64,000 bases of DNA from JBGAHD01 sp044226395 (GCA_044226395.1 JBGAHD010000003.1:1029135-1093134); one strand, 5' to 3'; numbered from the stretch's first letter, positions 51,602 to 60,204 are shown. Notes: generated from the letters alone by a model not told the origin. Program-made: numbers and translations.

Positions 51602-52558
51602 GTGAACAACGAAGGCATTCTTGTTTTTGCCGGCAACGCCAATCGACCGCTGGCCCAGGCCATCTGTCGCGAGTTGAACGCGCCGCTGGGCAAGGCCCTG
51701 GTCGGTCGCTTCAGCGACGGCGAGGTGCAAGTCGAGATCGAGGAGAACGTGCGGCGGCAGGAGGTCTTCGTGATCCAGCCGACCAGCGCGCCCACGGCCG
51801 ACAATTTCATGGAACTGCTGGTGCTGATCGACGCGCTCAAGCGCGCCTCGGCGGCCTCGGTGACCGCGGTGATGCCGTACTTCGGCTACGCCCGCCAGGA
51901 TCGTCGCCCGCGCTCTGCGCGCGTGCCGATCACGGCCAAGGTGGCGGCGAAGATGATCAGCGCGGTCGGCACCGATCGCGTGCTCACGGTCGATCTGCAC
52001 GCCGATCAGATTCAGGGCTTTTTCGATATTCCGCTCGATAACGTCTATGCCTCGCCGGTGCTGCTGGCCGACATCTGGCGTTATCAGGGCACCAAGGATT
52101 TGCTCGTGGTTTCGCCCGACGTGGGCGGCGTGGTGCGCGCGCGCGCCATCGCCAAGCGCCTCGATGACGCCGATCTGGCGATCATCGACAAGCGCCGTCC
52201 GCGCCCGAACGAGGCCACGGTGATGAACATCATCGGCGACGTGACCGACAAGGTCTGCGTGCTGGTGGACGATATCGTCGACACCGCGGGCACGCTGTGC
52301 GCGGCGGCCGCGGCGTTGAAGCGCAATGGCGCGCGACGCGTGGTCGCCTACTGCACGCATCCGGTGCTCTCGGGCGCGGCGATCAGCAATCTCAACGGTT
52401 CCCAGCTCGACGAGCTGGTGGTCACCGACACCATCGCCTTGTCGGAAGCGGCGCGTGCTTGCAGTCGCATTCGGCAGTTGAGCGTGGCGGAGTTGCTGGC
52501 CGAGACGATGCGCCGCATCGCCTTCGGCGAGTCGGTGAGTTCGTTGTACGTGGATTGA
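51602..52558 (+). CDS. prs: Ribose-phosphate pyrophosphokinase
   Basis: Prs makes PRPP from ribose 5-phosphate and ATP. The 318-residue protein starts with a GTG; family motifs are F-S-D-G-E-V-Q-V-E-I, Y-F-G-Y-A-R-Q-D-R-R, L-T-V-D-L-H-A-D-Q-I-Q-G-F-F and the PRPP loop V-L-V-D-D-I-V-D-T-A-G-T. It follows tRNA-Gln and precedes rplY. Confidence 0.97.
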   Translation: MNNEGILVFAGNANRPLAQAICRELNAPLGKALVGRFSDGEVQVEIEENVRRQEVFVIQPTSAPTADNFMELLVLIDALKRASAASVTAVMPYFGYARQDRRPRSARVPITAKVAAKMISAVGTDRVLTVDLHADQIQGFFDIPLDNVYASPVLLADIWRYQGTKDLLVVSPDVGGVVRARAIAKRLDDADLAIIDKRRPRPNEATVMNIIGDVTDKVCVLVDDIVDTAGTLCAAAAALKRNGARRVVAYCTHPVLSGAAISNLNGSQLDELVVTDTIALSEAARACSRIRQLSVAELLAETMRRIAFGESVSSLYVD

Positions 52559-52609
52559 AAACCATCGCGGCCGATCGGCGATATCGATCTGGTCGCGATG
52601 GCGCTAGCC

Positions 52610-52655
52610 ACTCTCCTGGTCGCGGGAGAGTCATCCGCCGCGAGGCGGTTATTTC
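52610..52655 (+). promoter_or_regulatory. rplY leader with two consecutive hairpins
   Basis: A 7-bp stem ACTCTCC / GGAGAGT (52610-52631) is followed by a 5-bp stem CCGCC / GGCGG with a GCGA loop (52635-52648) and TTATTT. The second looks like a weak terminator or attenuator about 20 bases before the rplY ribosome site. Confidence 0.45.
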
Positions 52656-52673
52656 ATCAATGAGGCAATCAAC

Positions 52674-53408
52674 ATGGCAGTCAAACACGAAATCAAGGCG
52701 GAACTCCGCAAGGACGAAGGCAAAGGTGCGAGCCGCCGCCTGCGTCTGGCGGGCAAGGTCCCGGCCATTGTCTATGGCGCGAGTCAGGACCCCACGAGCA
52801 TCCAGCTCGAGCATCAGCAAGTCGAACAGCACGCCAAGCACGAGTGGTTCTACTCGGCGATCATGGAAATGAGCATCGGCACCGGCTCCCAGAAGGTGCT
52901 GCTGCGCGACATGCAGCGTCATCCGTTCAAGCCGCTGATCATGCACTTGGACTTCCAGCGCATTTCCGAGAACGAAGTGATCCGCGTGCGCGTGCCGCTG
53001 CACTTCCTCAATCAGGAAAAGTCGACGGCCGGCAAGACCTCGGGCGTGGTCATCACGCACGAACTCAACGACGTCGAAATCGCCTGCTTGCCGCGCGATC
53101 TGCCGGAGTACATCGAAGTCGACCTGTCCGGCCTGGACAAGGGCGACACCGTGCACTTGTCGGCGCTCAAGCTCCCCAACGGCGTGTCGATTCCGGAACT
53201 GCGCCTGGGCAAGGAGCATGACGTGGCCGTGGTCGTGGCGCGCGAGATGAAGGAAGAGGCCGAAGCCGCCGCCGCTGCCGATGCCGCCGCCGCCCCCGCC
53301 GCGGGCGCCGCGCCCGCCGCCAAGGGTGGCGCCGCCGCTCCGGCCGCCGCTGGCAAGGCAGCTCCCGCCGCCAAGTCCGCGCCGGCCAAGGACGACAAGA
53401 AGAAGTAA
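52674..53408 (+). CDS. rplY: 50S ribosomal protein L25/TL5/CTC
   Basis: L25 binds 5S rRNA. This 244-residue protein is the long general-stress (CTC/TL5) form: an N-terminal L25 domain with R-K-D-E-G-K-G-A-S-R-R-L-R and V-Y-G-A-S-Q-D, a C-terminal beta domain (about 95-185), and an Ala/Pro/Lys-rich tail of about 50 residues. The tail is low complexity. A GAGG site precedes the start. It sits between prs and pth, as usual. Confidence 0.95.
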   Translation: MAVKHEIKAELRKDEGKGASRRLRLAGKVPAIVYGASQDPTSIQLEHQQVEQHAKHEWFYSAIMEMSIGTGSQKVLLRDMQRHPFKPLIMHLDFQRISENEVIRVRVPLHFLNQEKSTAGKTSGVVITHELNDVEIACLPRDLPEYIEVDLSGLDKGDTVHLSALKLPNGVSIPELRLGKEHDVAVVVAREMKEEAEAAAAADAAAAPAAGAAPAAKGGAAAPAAAGKAAPAAKSAPAKDDKKK

Positions 53409-53477
53409 TCGGCCCAGGCTCGCCACGCGCGCGGAGCGGACACGCCGCGCCACGCGCGTCGCGAACAGGCACGAGAC

Positions 53478-54074
53478 ATGTCGTCCATGCGCTTGATCGT
53501 CGGCCTGGGCAATCCCGGCGCCGAATATCTCAGAACCCGGCACAACGCCGGGTTCTGGTTTTTGGATGCCTTGGCGGAGCGGTGGGGCGCGCGCTTGTCG
53601 CGCGACGCCAAGCTGCACGCCGAGACCGGCAAGGCCAATGTCGATGGCGCCGCCGTGTGGCTGGCCAAGCCCACGACCTTCATGAATCGCTCGGGCCTGT
53701 CGATCAATGCGTTGTTGTCGTATTACAAGATCGAACCCGAAGAAATGCTCGTCGCCCACGACGATCTGGATCTGCCCGCGGGCACGGCGCGCCTGAAGTT
53801 CGATGGCGGCCATGGCGGACAGAACGGCCTGCGCGACATCCTCGCGCATCTGGGCCACGGTAAGTTTCATCGCTTGCGCCTGGGCATCGGTCATCCCGGC
53901 GACAAGCATCAGGTCACCAACTGGGTGCTCGGTCGCGCGAGCAAGATCGACGAGGACGCGATCATCGACGCGGTGAGCGACGCGTTGCGGGTCATGCCGC
54001 TGGTGATGGAAGACAAGCTCAACGACGCGATGAAACAGCTGCACACGGCCAAGCCCGAGAGGCGTAAGGATTGA
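53478..54074 (+). CDS. pth: Peptidyl-tRNA hydrolase
   Basis: Pth recycles peptidyl-tRNA. The 198-residue protein has G-L-G-N-P-G-A-E-Y near the start with the catalytic His in T-R-H-N-A-G-F, then F-M-N-R-S-G and D-D-L-D-L-P-A-G and G-G-H-G-G-Q-N-G-L. The stop codon lies inside a 34-base palindrome that separates it from ychF. Confidence 0.96.
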   Translation: MSSMRLIVGLGNPGAEYLRTRHNAGFWFLDALAERWGARLSRDAKLHAETGKANVDGAAVWLAKPTTFMNRSGLSINALLSYYKIEPEEMLVAHDDLDLPAGTARLKFDGGHGGQNGLRDILAHLGHGKFHRLRLGIGHPGDKHQVTNWVLGRASKIDEDAIIDAVSDALRVMPLVMEDKLNDAMKQLHTAKPERRKD

Positions 54075-54097
54075 CGAGCGTGCTCGTCAATCCTTAC
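54064..54097. repeat. Perfect palindrome at the pth stop
   Basis: Two 16-base arms (GTAAGGATTGACGAGC and its complement) flank GT. As RNA it would be a hairpin of 15 bp with a 4-base loop. The pth TGA is in the left arm; no T-tract follows, and ychF starts 20 bases later. Confidence 0.8.
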
Positions 54098-54116
54098 TCC
54101 TGACCCGGACAACGCC

Positions 54117-55208
54117 ATGGGCATCAAATGCGGCATCGTCGGACTTCCCAATGTGGGCAAGTCGACGCTCTTCAATGCGCTGACCAAGGCCGGCATTCCC
54201 GCGGCCAATTTTCCATTCTGCACGATCGATCCCAATGTCGGCGTGGTGCCGGTGCCCGATCCGCGCCTCGAGGCGCTGTCGTCGATCGCCAAGCCGCTGA
54301 AGATCATTCCGACCACGATCGAGTTCGTCGACATCGCGGGTCTAGTCGCCGGCGCCTCGCAAGGCGAGGGCCTGGGCAACAAGTTCCTCGCGCACATTCG
54401 CGAGGTCGACGCGATCACGCACGTGGTGCGTTGCTTCGAGCACGGCGACATCGTGCACGTCTCGGGCAAGGTCGATCCGATCGCCGACATCGAGACCATC
54501 GACACCGAACTGGCGCTGGCCGATCTCGATTCCGTCGAGCGCGCCCTGCAACGCGCCGAGCGCTCGGCCAAGGCCGGCGAGAAGGACGCGGCCGCGCGTC
54601 GCGACATCCTGGCGCGCATGCGCGCCGAGCTCAACGAAGGCCGGCCCGCGCGTGGCGTCGAGATGACGCCGGAAGAACGCGTCCTGTTGCGCGAAATGTT
54701 CCTGCTGACCATGAAGCCCGTGCTCTACGTCGCCAACGTGCGCGAGGACGGCTTCACCGACAACCCGCATCTCGAACGCGTACGCGAACGCGCCCGCAAG
54801 GAAGGCGCGCAAGTGGTGCCGGTGTGCGCGGCGATCGAGGAAGAACTCGCGCAGATGGACGATGCCGACAAGGTCGATTTCCTGAAGGACATGGGTTTGG
54901 AAGAACCCGGCCTCAATCGCCTGATTCGCGCCGCCTATAGCCTTTTGGGCCTGCAGACCTATTTCACCGCCGGCGAGAAGGAAGTGCGCGCCTGGACCGT
55001 GAAGGTCGGCGCCACCGCGCCGCAAGCGGCCGGTGTGATTCACACCGATTTCGAGCGCGGCTTCATTCGCGCCGAAACGATCGCTTACGACGACTACATT
55101 CGTTACAAGGGCGAGGCTGGTGCGCGCGAAGCGGGTCGTCTGCGTTTGGAAGGCAAGGACTACATCGTCAAGGAAGGCGATGTGCTGCACTTCCGCTTCA
55201 ACGTCTGA
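54117..55208 (+). CDS. ychF: Redox-regulated ATPase YchF
   Basis: YchF is an Obg-related P-loop NTPase that prefers ATP and binds ribosomes. The 363-residue protein has G-L-P-N-V-G-K-S-T-L-F, N-F-P-F-C-T-I-D-P-N and D-I-A-G-L-V-A-G-A-S, then the coiled-coil insertion and a TGS domain with A-W-T-V-K-V-G-A-T-A-P-Q-A-A. It ends the prs-rplY-pth-ychF block. Confidence 0.96.
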   Translation: MGIKCGIVGLPNVGKSTLFNALTKAGIPAANFPFCTIDPNVGVVPVPDPRLEALSSIAKPLKIIPTTIEFVDIAGLVAGASQGEGLGNKFLAHIREVDAITHVVRCFEHGDIVHVSGKVDPIADIETIDTELALADLDSVERALQRAERSAKAGEKDAAARRDILARMRAELNEGRPARGVEMTPEERVLLREMFLLTMKPVLYVANVREDGFTDNPHLERVRERARKEGAQVVPVCAAIEEELAQMDDADKVDFLKDMGLEEPGLNRLIRAAYSLLGLQTYFTAGEKEVRAWTVKVGATAPQAAGVIHTDFERGFIRAETIAYDDYIRYKGEAGAREAGRLRLEGKDYIVKEGDVLHFRFNV

Positions 55209-55225
55209 TCGCGCGATCGCGTGAA

Positions 55226-55250
55226 CGGCGCGCGTCCGCGACGCGCGCCG
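55226..55250. terminator. GC hairpin between convergent ychF and SDR gene
   Basis: CGGCGCGCGT / ACGCGCGCCG form a perfect 10-bp stem with a 5-base loop CCGCG. No T-tract. It fills the gap between the two convergent stops. Confidence 0.5.
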
Positions 55251-55251
55251 C

Positions 55252-55950
55252 CTACCAGGGCAGGCGCTGCCCGTCGTAGGCCCAGAAGCCGCCGCTGTCG
55301 GCGGCATCGATGCCATCTAGCACGTCGAGCATTTCCGCCGCCGCGATCGCCGGCGGTCGCGGCGCGTGCATGGCGTTGAACGGCGCCGACAAGGGCGAGG
55401 CCACCGTGCCCGGATGCAGTGCCGCGATCACCGCGCGCCGATGCGTGCGCGCCAGTTCGATCGATGCGGTCTTGACGATCATGTTGAGCGCGGCCTTCGA
55501 CGCGCGATAGCTGTACCAGCCGCCCAGTCGATTGTCGCCGATGCTGCCGACCTTGGCCGAGAGCACGCCAAACAGTGCGCGTTCGTCGCGCGCGAGCAAG
55601 GGCGCAAAGCGCGCCAGCACCATCGCGGGCCCCAGGGTGTTGATCGTGAAGTTGGCGAGCAGGCGCGCGTAGCTGAGTTCGCCCAGGCGCTTCTCGGGCC
55701 AGGCATCGCCACCGTGCAGCACGCCGGTGGCGACGAGCACCAGATGCAGCGGACCTTGCGCGCGCACGTGATCGGCGGCTTGCGCGATCGAATCCTCGTT
55801 CTGGAAATCGATCGCGGGCGTGGTCGAACGACTCAGCGTCAACACCTCGCCGCAGCGAGCGTCCGCGCGCAAGTGCTCGACGAAGGCCGAACCTATCGCG
55901 CCGGTGGCGCCGATGACCATGGCGCGGTAGTCCTGGGGCAGGGATTGCAC
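55252..55950 (-). CDS. Short-chain dehydrogenase/reductase (CsgA-like)
   Basis: The 232-residue SDR has the cofactor loop V-I-G-A-T-G-A-I-G-S and the catalytic Y-R-A-S-K, with Ser upstream in L-S-A-K-V-G-S. Its nearest functional name is the C-factor/CsgA type. It is the last gene of the light-stress operon; such SDR genes are often found beside photolyases, but the substrate is unknown. Confidence 0.85.
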   Translation of the reverse strand: MQSLPQDYRAMVIGATGAIGSAFVEHLRADARCGEVLTLSRSTTPAIDFQNEDSIAQAADHVRAQGPLHLVLVATGVLHGGDAWPEKRLGELSYARLLANFTINTLGPAMVLARFAPLLARDERALFGVLSAKVGSIGDNRLGGWYSYRASKAALNMIVKTASIELARTHRRAVIAALHPGTVASPLSAPFNAMHAPRPPAIAAAEMLDVLDGIDAADSGGFWAYDGQRLPW

Positions 55951-55972
55951 GGTCGGGTTTCCGTTCGGCGAT

Positions 55973-57514
55973 TTAGAGGGTTTCGAGGTTGGCGCGCAAT
56001 TCGGCGGCGCGCGCGCGCAAGGCCTCGAGCGCGGGGCCTTTCATCTTCTCGAGTTGGCGATAGGTCATGCCGATGCGCGGATTGTCGGCGAGCGTTGGTG
56101 CATGGCGCGCGAAGAAATCCCAATACAGCGCGTTGAACGGGCAGGCGCGCGCGCCGGTCTTGTCCTTCACGTCGTAGTGGCAGCCTTGGCAATAGTCGCT
56201 CATGCGCAGAATGTAGGCGCCACTGCTGACATAGGGCTTGGTCGCGATCAGGCCACCGTCGGCCCATTGGCTCATGCCGAGCGTATTGGGCAGCTCGACC
56301 CATTCGAAGGCATCGATGTAGATGCCCAGATACCACTCGTGCAGCGCGCGCGGATCGAGCCCCGCGAGCAGCGCAAAGTTGCCGATCACCATCAGTCGCT
56401 GAATGTGATGCGCGTGCGCCGTGCGCAGTGATTGGCCGATCGCGTTCGCGACGCAGCGCATGCGCGTCCGCCCGGTCCAGAACCACGAGGGTAGCGGGAG
56501 ATCGTGACCGAGCGCGTTGCGTTCGTCATAACCCGGCATCTGCGACCAATAGATGCCGCGCACGTACTCGCGCCAGCCGATGATCTGGCGAATGAACCCT
56601 TCGGCCGCGGCCAAGGGCGCGTGGCCTTCACGATACGCCGTCTCGACGCGGCGCACGACTTCGAGCGGATGCAGCATCTTGACGTTGAGCGCGAACGACA
56701 GCAGCGAATGGAACAGCCGCTGATGCGTGCTGCTCATCGCGTCCTCGAAATCGCCGAAGTGCGGCAGGCTGTCGCGAATGAAGGCTTCGAGGCATCGCAA
56801 CGCTTCTTCGCGATTGAGCGGCCAACGGAAGTGGTCGGCCTGGGCCTCGCCGAAACTCTTGACCTCGCGCGCGACGATCATCGCCCACAGGTCGCGATGA
56901 TCATGCACGGGACGCGCATCGACCGGTTCGGCCGGTTGGCCGCGCCACGGCTTGCGATTGTCGTGATCGAAGTTCCACTGGCCGCCTTCGGGCTTGCCCT
57001 TGGCGTCGAGCAAGAGGCCATGACGCCGACGCATGTGGCGATAGAAGTTTTCCATCAGCCATTGCTGGCGGCCGGCGAAGAACTCGGCCATTTCGTGGCG
57101 GTTCGTCAGAAAATGCTCGGTGTCGACCTCGCGCATCGTCCACGGTTGTTGCGCGGCCCAGTCGCGTAGGCACTGATCCAAACGCCATTCGTCGGGCGAT
57201 TGCCATTCGATGCATTCAACCTGGAACTGGCGCGCCAGCGCGGCCAGATTCTCGGTCACGCTCTGACGATTGCTCGGATCATCGAGCGCGACATAGCGCA
57301 CGCGATGGCCCGCCGCGCGCAAGCGGCGCGCGAAGTCGCGCATGCCGGCGAAGATCGCGATGATCTTCTGCGCGTGATGCAGCACGTAGTCCGTTTCCTG
57401 CCGGACTTCCATCAACACGTGCATCACGCCGGGATCGACCGTTCGGAACCACGAGTGTTCCGGATTGAGCTGATCGCCCAGGATCAGACGCAGGGTGTGG
57501 CAAGGCGCGGTCAT
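55973..57514 (-). CDS. Iron-sulphur bacterial cryptochrome/(6-4) photolyase-type protein
   Basis: The 513-residue protein matches the deoxyribodipyrimidine photolyase-related family: L-I-L-G-D-Q-L-N-P at the start, then Q-W-N-F-D-H-D-N-R-K and L-L-S-F-A-L-N-V-K-M-L-H-P in the FAD domain. Four Cys fit a [4Fe-4S] site: one in M-R-C-V-A-N-A and three in Y-C-Q-G-C-H and A-C-P-F. Members repair (6-4) photoproducts with light or act as photosensors. It overlaps the DUF2256 gene as ATGA. Confidence 0.92.
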   Translation of the reverse strand: MTAPCHTLRLILGDQLNPEHSWFRTVDPGVMHVLMEVRQETDYVLHHAQKIIAIFAGMRDFARRLRAAGHRVRYVALDDPSNRQSVTENLAALARQFQVECIEWQSPDEWRLDQCLRDWAAQQPWTMREVDTEHFLTNRHEMAEFFAGRQQWLMENFYRHMRRRHGLLLDAKGKPEGGQWNFDHDNRKPWRGQPAEPVDARPVHDHRDLWAMIVAREVKSFGEAQADHFRWPLNREEALRCLEAFIRDSLPHFGDFEDAMSSTHQRLFHSLLSFALNVKMLHPLEVVRRVETAYREGHAPLAAAEGFIRQIIGWREYVRGIYWSQMPGYDERNALGHDLPLPSWFWTGRTRMRCVANAIGQSLRTAHAHHIQRLMVIGNFALLAGLDPRALHEWYLGIYIDAFEWVELPNTLGMSQWADGGLIATKPYVSSGAYILRMSDYCQGCHYDVKDKTGARACPFNALYWDFFARHAPTLADNPRIGMTYRQLEKMKGPALEALRARAAELRANLETL

Positions 57515-57663
57515 GGCGCGCGATCGCCGCGCTTGCGTTCGCGACGGCAACGGCCGGAACAGAACTTCACCTCGTCCCAGACGCGCGCCCACTTCTTGCG
57601 CCAGGCGAAGGGACGTCCGCAGTGTTGGCAGGGTTTCTCGGGCAGATGGGGCTTGCGGTGCAC
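57511..57663 (-). CDS. DUF2256 small zinc-ribbon protein
   Basis: This 50-residue protein has two Cys pairs, C-Q-H-C and C-S-G-R-C, around R-P-F-A-W-R-K-K-W-A-R and W-D-E-V-K-F, the DUF2256 hallmark. It probably binds zinc. The start is a GTG at 57663, two bases after the upstream photolyase stop. DUF2256 genes are repeatedly found beside photolyase or cryptochrome genes. Function unknown. Confidence 0.85.
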   Translation of the reverse strand: MHRKPHLPEKPCQHCGRPFAWRKKWARVWDEVKFCSGRCRRERKRGDRAP

Positions 57664-57665
57664 GG

Positions 57666-59210
57666 CTAGAAATCCAACTCGTGTTGCGCGGGTTCGCGTT
57701 TGCGCGACGCGGCACGGGCGCGTGCGCCCCGGCGGAGGCGCGAGCCGTGCTTCTCGACGATGGCGGCCTTGGCCGCGCGCACATCCGAACGCGCGCGCAG
57801 CGCGTGGATGCGCGCCTTCGCGGCGCGCGTCGCGGAGTCGAGATCGACCAGGGGCAGGGCGATGTCCTCGCCGACGCGCACACCGCAACGCGCTTGCACA
57901 TCGGCCGGCATGCGCCAGGGTTGTAGCAACCAGGCATCGGGCACGCGCCGCAACGCCGGCAGCCAGCGACGCACGAATTGACCTTGCGGATCGTGGTCCT
58001 GCGCTTGCTTGATCGGGTTGTACACGCGCGTGGTGTTGATGCCGGTGGTGCCAGCTTGCATCTGCATCTGGCTCCAGTGAATGCCGGGTTCGTAGTCGAG
58101 GAACTGTCGCGCCAACCACAGGCCGACTTCGCGCCAATGCAGCCACAACGGATACGAAGCCACCGACACCAGCATCGCGCGCATGCGGAAGTTGATCCAG
58201 CCGGTCTCGCGAAGCAGGGCCACGCAGGCGTCGACCATCGGCCATCCCGTGCGACCGGCGGTGAGCGCGGCGAAGCGCGCGTTGTCCCATTCGGATTCGC
58301 GCAGGCCGTCATAGCCACGATGGAGATTTTGGAACTCCATCGCCGGCTCGGATTCGAGTTTCTGGATGAAGTGGCAGTGCCAATGCAGACGGCTGGAGAA
58401 GGCCGCGAGGCCTTGTCGTCGCCACTTCGCTTCCGGCGTCGGATCGTCCTCGAGCGCGAGCGCGCGGTCCTCGGTCGCGCGCACGACCTCGCGCATGCTC
58501 AAGCAACCCATCGCCAGATACGGCGACAAGCGCGAACACGCGCCCGGCGCGCTCAGCGGCGAGGACATGCCGCCGCGATAGTGCCGGCAGCGCTCGTCGA
58601 GGAAATCCGCGAAGACGCGCGTGGCGCGCCGACGTCCGCCGCGTTGACGCTTGGGCGGTTCCTCATGCGATAAGCCCAACTCGCTGGCGGTCGGCAAGGT
58701 CATGGGCGACCAGGGCAGGGCACGACCCTCCAGGCTCGAAGGCGTGCTCTCCATCGGCGCATGCATGTGTTCATGCCAGCGCGCGTTCCATTGATCGCGC
58801 GAGGGCAATCGGCGCACGACGCCGTGTTGCGGCCACTCTCGCCACGCGACACCGCGCTCGCGACACCAGCGCGCCACCGCGCGATCGCGCGCGAAGGTGT
58901 GGCCATTGCCGGTCTCTTCATGCGAATGCAGATGATCGAACGGCGCCTGGGCATGCAGGCGCGACAGCACGTCGACGACTTCGCCCACGGTGACTTGCAG
59001 TTCGGCGCCTCGCTGTCGAAGACGCGGCGCGAGATCATCAAGGCACTCGCGCAAGAATTCGTAGTGCTGACGCGCGCTATCGGGCTGTGCCCACAGGCTC
59101 GGCTCGATCACGTACAGACACAAGACGGGCCCACGCCGCGCCGCCTGCGCCAAGGGCGCGTGATCCTGGACGCGCAGATCGCGTTTGAACCAGACGACGG
59201 TGTAGCTCAT
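57666..59210 (-). CDS. Photolyase/cryptochrome family protein
   Basis: The 514-residue protein has the N-terminal antenna domain, starting V-V-W-F-K-R-D-L-R, and the FAD domain with W-I-N-F-R-M-R-A-M and Y-N-P-I-K-Q-A-Q-D-H-D-P-Q-G. The usual N-G-G-W-Q-W segment near the FAD is replaced by E-P-G-I-H-W, so it differs from the classical CPD photolyase and may be a cryptochrome-like or divergent enzyme. A Lys/Arg-rich tail ends the protein. It is the second gene of the light-stress operon after a lipocalin. Confidence 0.88.
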   Translation of the reverse strand: MSYTVVWFKRDLRVQDHAPLAQAARRGPVLCLYVIEPSLWAQPDSARQHYEFLRECLDDLAPRLRQRGAELQVTVGEVVDVLSRLHAQAPFDHLHSHEETGNGHTFARDRAVARWCRERGVAWREWPQHGVVRRLPSRDQWNARWHEHMHAPMESTPSSLEGRALPWSPMTLPTASELGLSHEEPPKRQRGGRRRATRVFADFLDERCRHYRGGMSSPLSAPGACSRLSPYLAMGCLSMREVVRATEDRALALEDDPTPEAKWRRQGLAAFSSRLHWHCHFIQKLESEPAMEFQNLHRGYDGLRESEWDNARFAALTAGRTGWPMVDACVALLRETGWINFRMRAMLVSVASYPLWLHWREVGLWLARQFLDYEPGIHWSQMQMQAGTTGINTTRVYNPIKQAQDHDPQGQFVRRWLPALRRVPDAWLLQPWRMPADVQARCGVRVGEDIALPLVDLDSATRAAKARIHALRARSDVRAAKAAIVEKHGSRLRRGARARAASRKREPAQHELDF

Positions 59211-59219
59211 CCCGTCGGC

Positions 59220-59819
59220 TCAGACGCCCGGATCGTCGCGCTCATGCGTCACCCAGATCAGGGCGCCGTCATTGATGCCGAGTTCGCGCACGCGCGCGAT
59301 GAGCATCTCGCGTGTGGCCGCATCGACCTGCTTGTCGCGCGCGAGGATCCAGCAATAGTCGCGATCGGGGCCGACCACGATCGCCCAGCGATAGTCGGGG
59401 TCGAGGGCGGCCACGTTGTAGCCGCCGTAGAAGGGGCCGAAGAACGAGACCTTGAGCGCGCCGGTCGTCGACGGTCCGGTGAATACAGCCTTGCCCTCGG
59501 CTTCGCGCCAACGCTGATCCTCGGCGTCGTAACCGCGATTGATCACGCGCACGCCGCCATCGGGCTTGAGGCTGTAGTGCGCCGAGACGTCGGTGAGACC
59601 GCGTTCGAAGCGATGGTCGAGTCGCGCCAGTTCGTACCAACGGCCCTGATAGCGTTCGGCATCGAAGGGCGACACGGCGACGATGCCCGGTGGCGGCGCG
59701 GTGCCGCCGCAGGCCGCGAGCAGGCCGAGCAATGCGAGCAGGCAAACGCGAGCGACGAACGCGCTTGTCCTCCACGCGCGGCGTGAACTTGATGGGACGG
59801 CGGCGCGCTCGGTCGTCAT
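59220..59819 (-). CDS. blc: Lipocalin (Blc-type) outer-membrane lipoprotein
   Basis: The 199-residue protein has a lipobox L-L-A-A-C-G-G after an N-terminal helix and the lipocalin signatures Y-Q-G-R-W-Y-E-L-A-R, V-I-N-R-G-Y and C-W-I-L-A-R. Blc binds lysophospholipids in E. coli. GAGGAAA lies about 12 bases before the ATG, rather far. It heads the photolyase operon (9-base gap to the next gene). Confidence 0.9.
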   Translation of the reverse strand: MTTERAAVPSSSRRAWRTSAFVARVCLLALLGLLAACGGTAPPPGIVAVSPFDAERYQGRWYELARLDHRFERGLTDVSAHYSLKPDGGVRVINRGYDAEDQRWREAEGKAVFTGPSTTGALKVSFFGPFYGGYNVAALDPDYRWAIVVGPDRDYCWILARDKQVDAATREMLIARVRELGINDGALIWVTHERDDPGV

Positions 59820-60204
59820 GGCGGGGCGTTTCCTCAGTGTTGGTCAAGCGCGTCGTCGGGAACGCGGCATGCGGTCAGGGCGCCGAAGGGCGACGGTTCG
59901 CGCGCGCGGCCCGCTCCTCGATCGGCGACGCGAAGCTTAGTCATCGAAGTGTCTAGGCCAGATAAACGCCGCGCTCGCGCGCCGCTGGACATGGGCGCGA
60001 TGTGACCGCAATATCTCAGCGCCTTCCGATCGCGCGCGAATCCTCGCACCGCAATCGTTTTCATCGTTCGCCAGCACGGCTAATCGGCGTCGAACAGTCA
60101 CGCTGAATTCTTTTCGCGCGAGCGGGCGCGAATGCGCGACAAGCGTTCGGGCGATGCGCGCGGACGGTCGTATAGTCGAGACTCGCCGACTTCCGGATCG
60201 TCGA
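59820..60204. other. Divergent control region between light-stress operon and luxR
   Basis: 385 bases without a gene. A TATAGT (60171-60176) lies 29 bases before the luxR start, without a clear -35. The other direction must hold the promoter for the lipocalin-photolyase operon; I cannot identify it. There is no obvious repeat for a light-sensing regulator. Confidence 0.45.
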
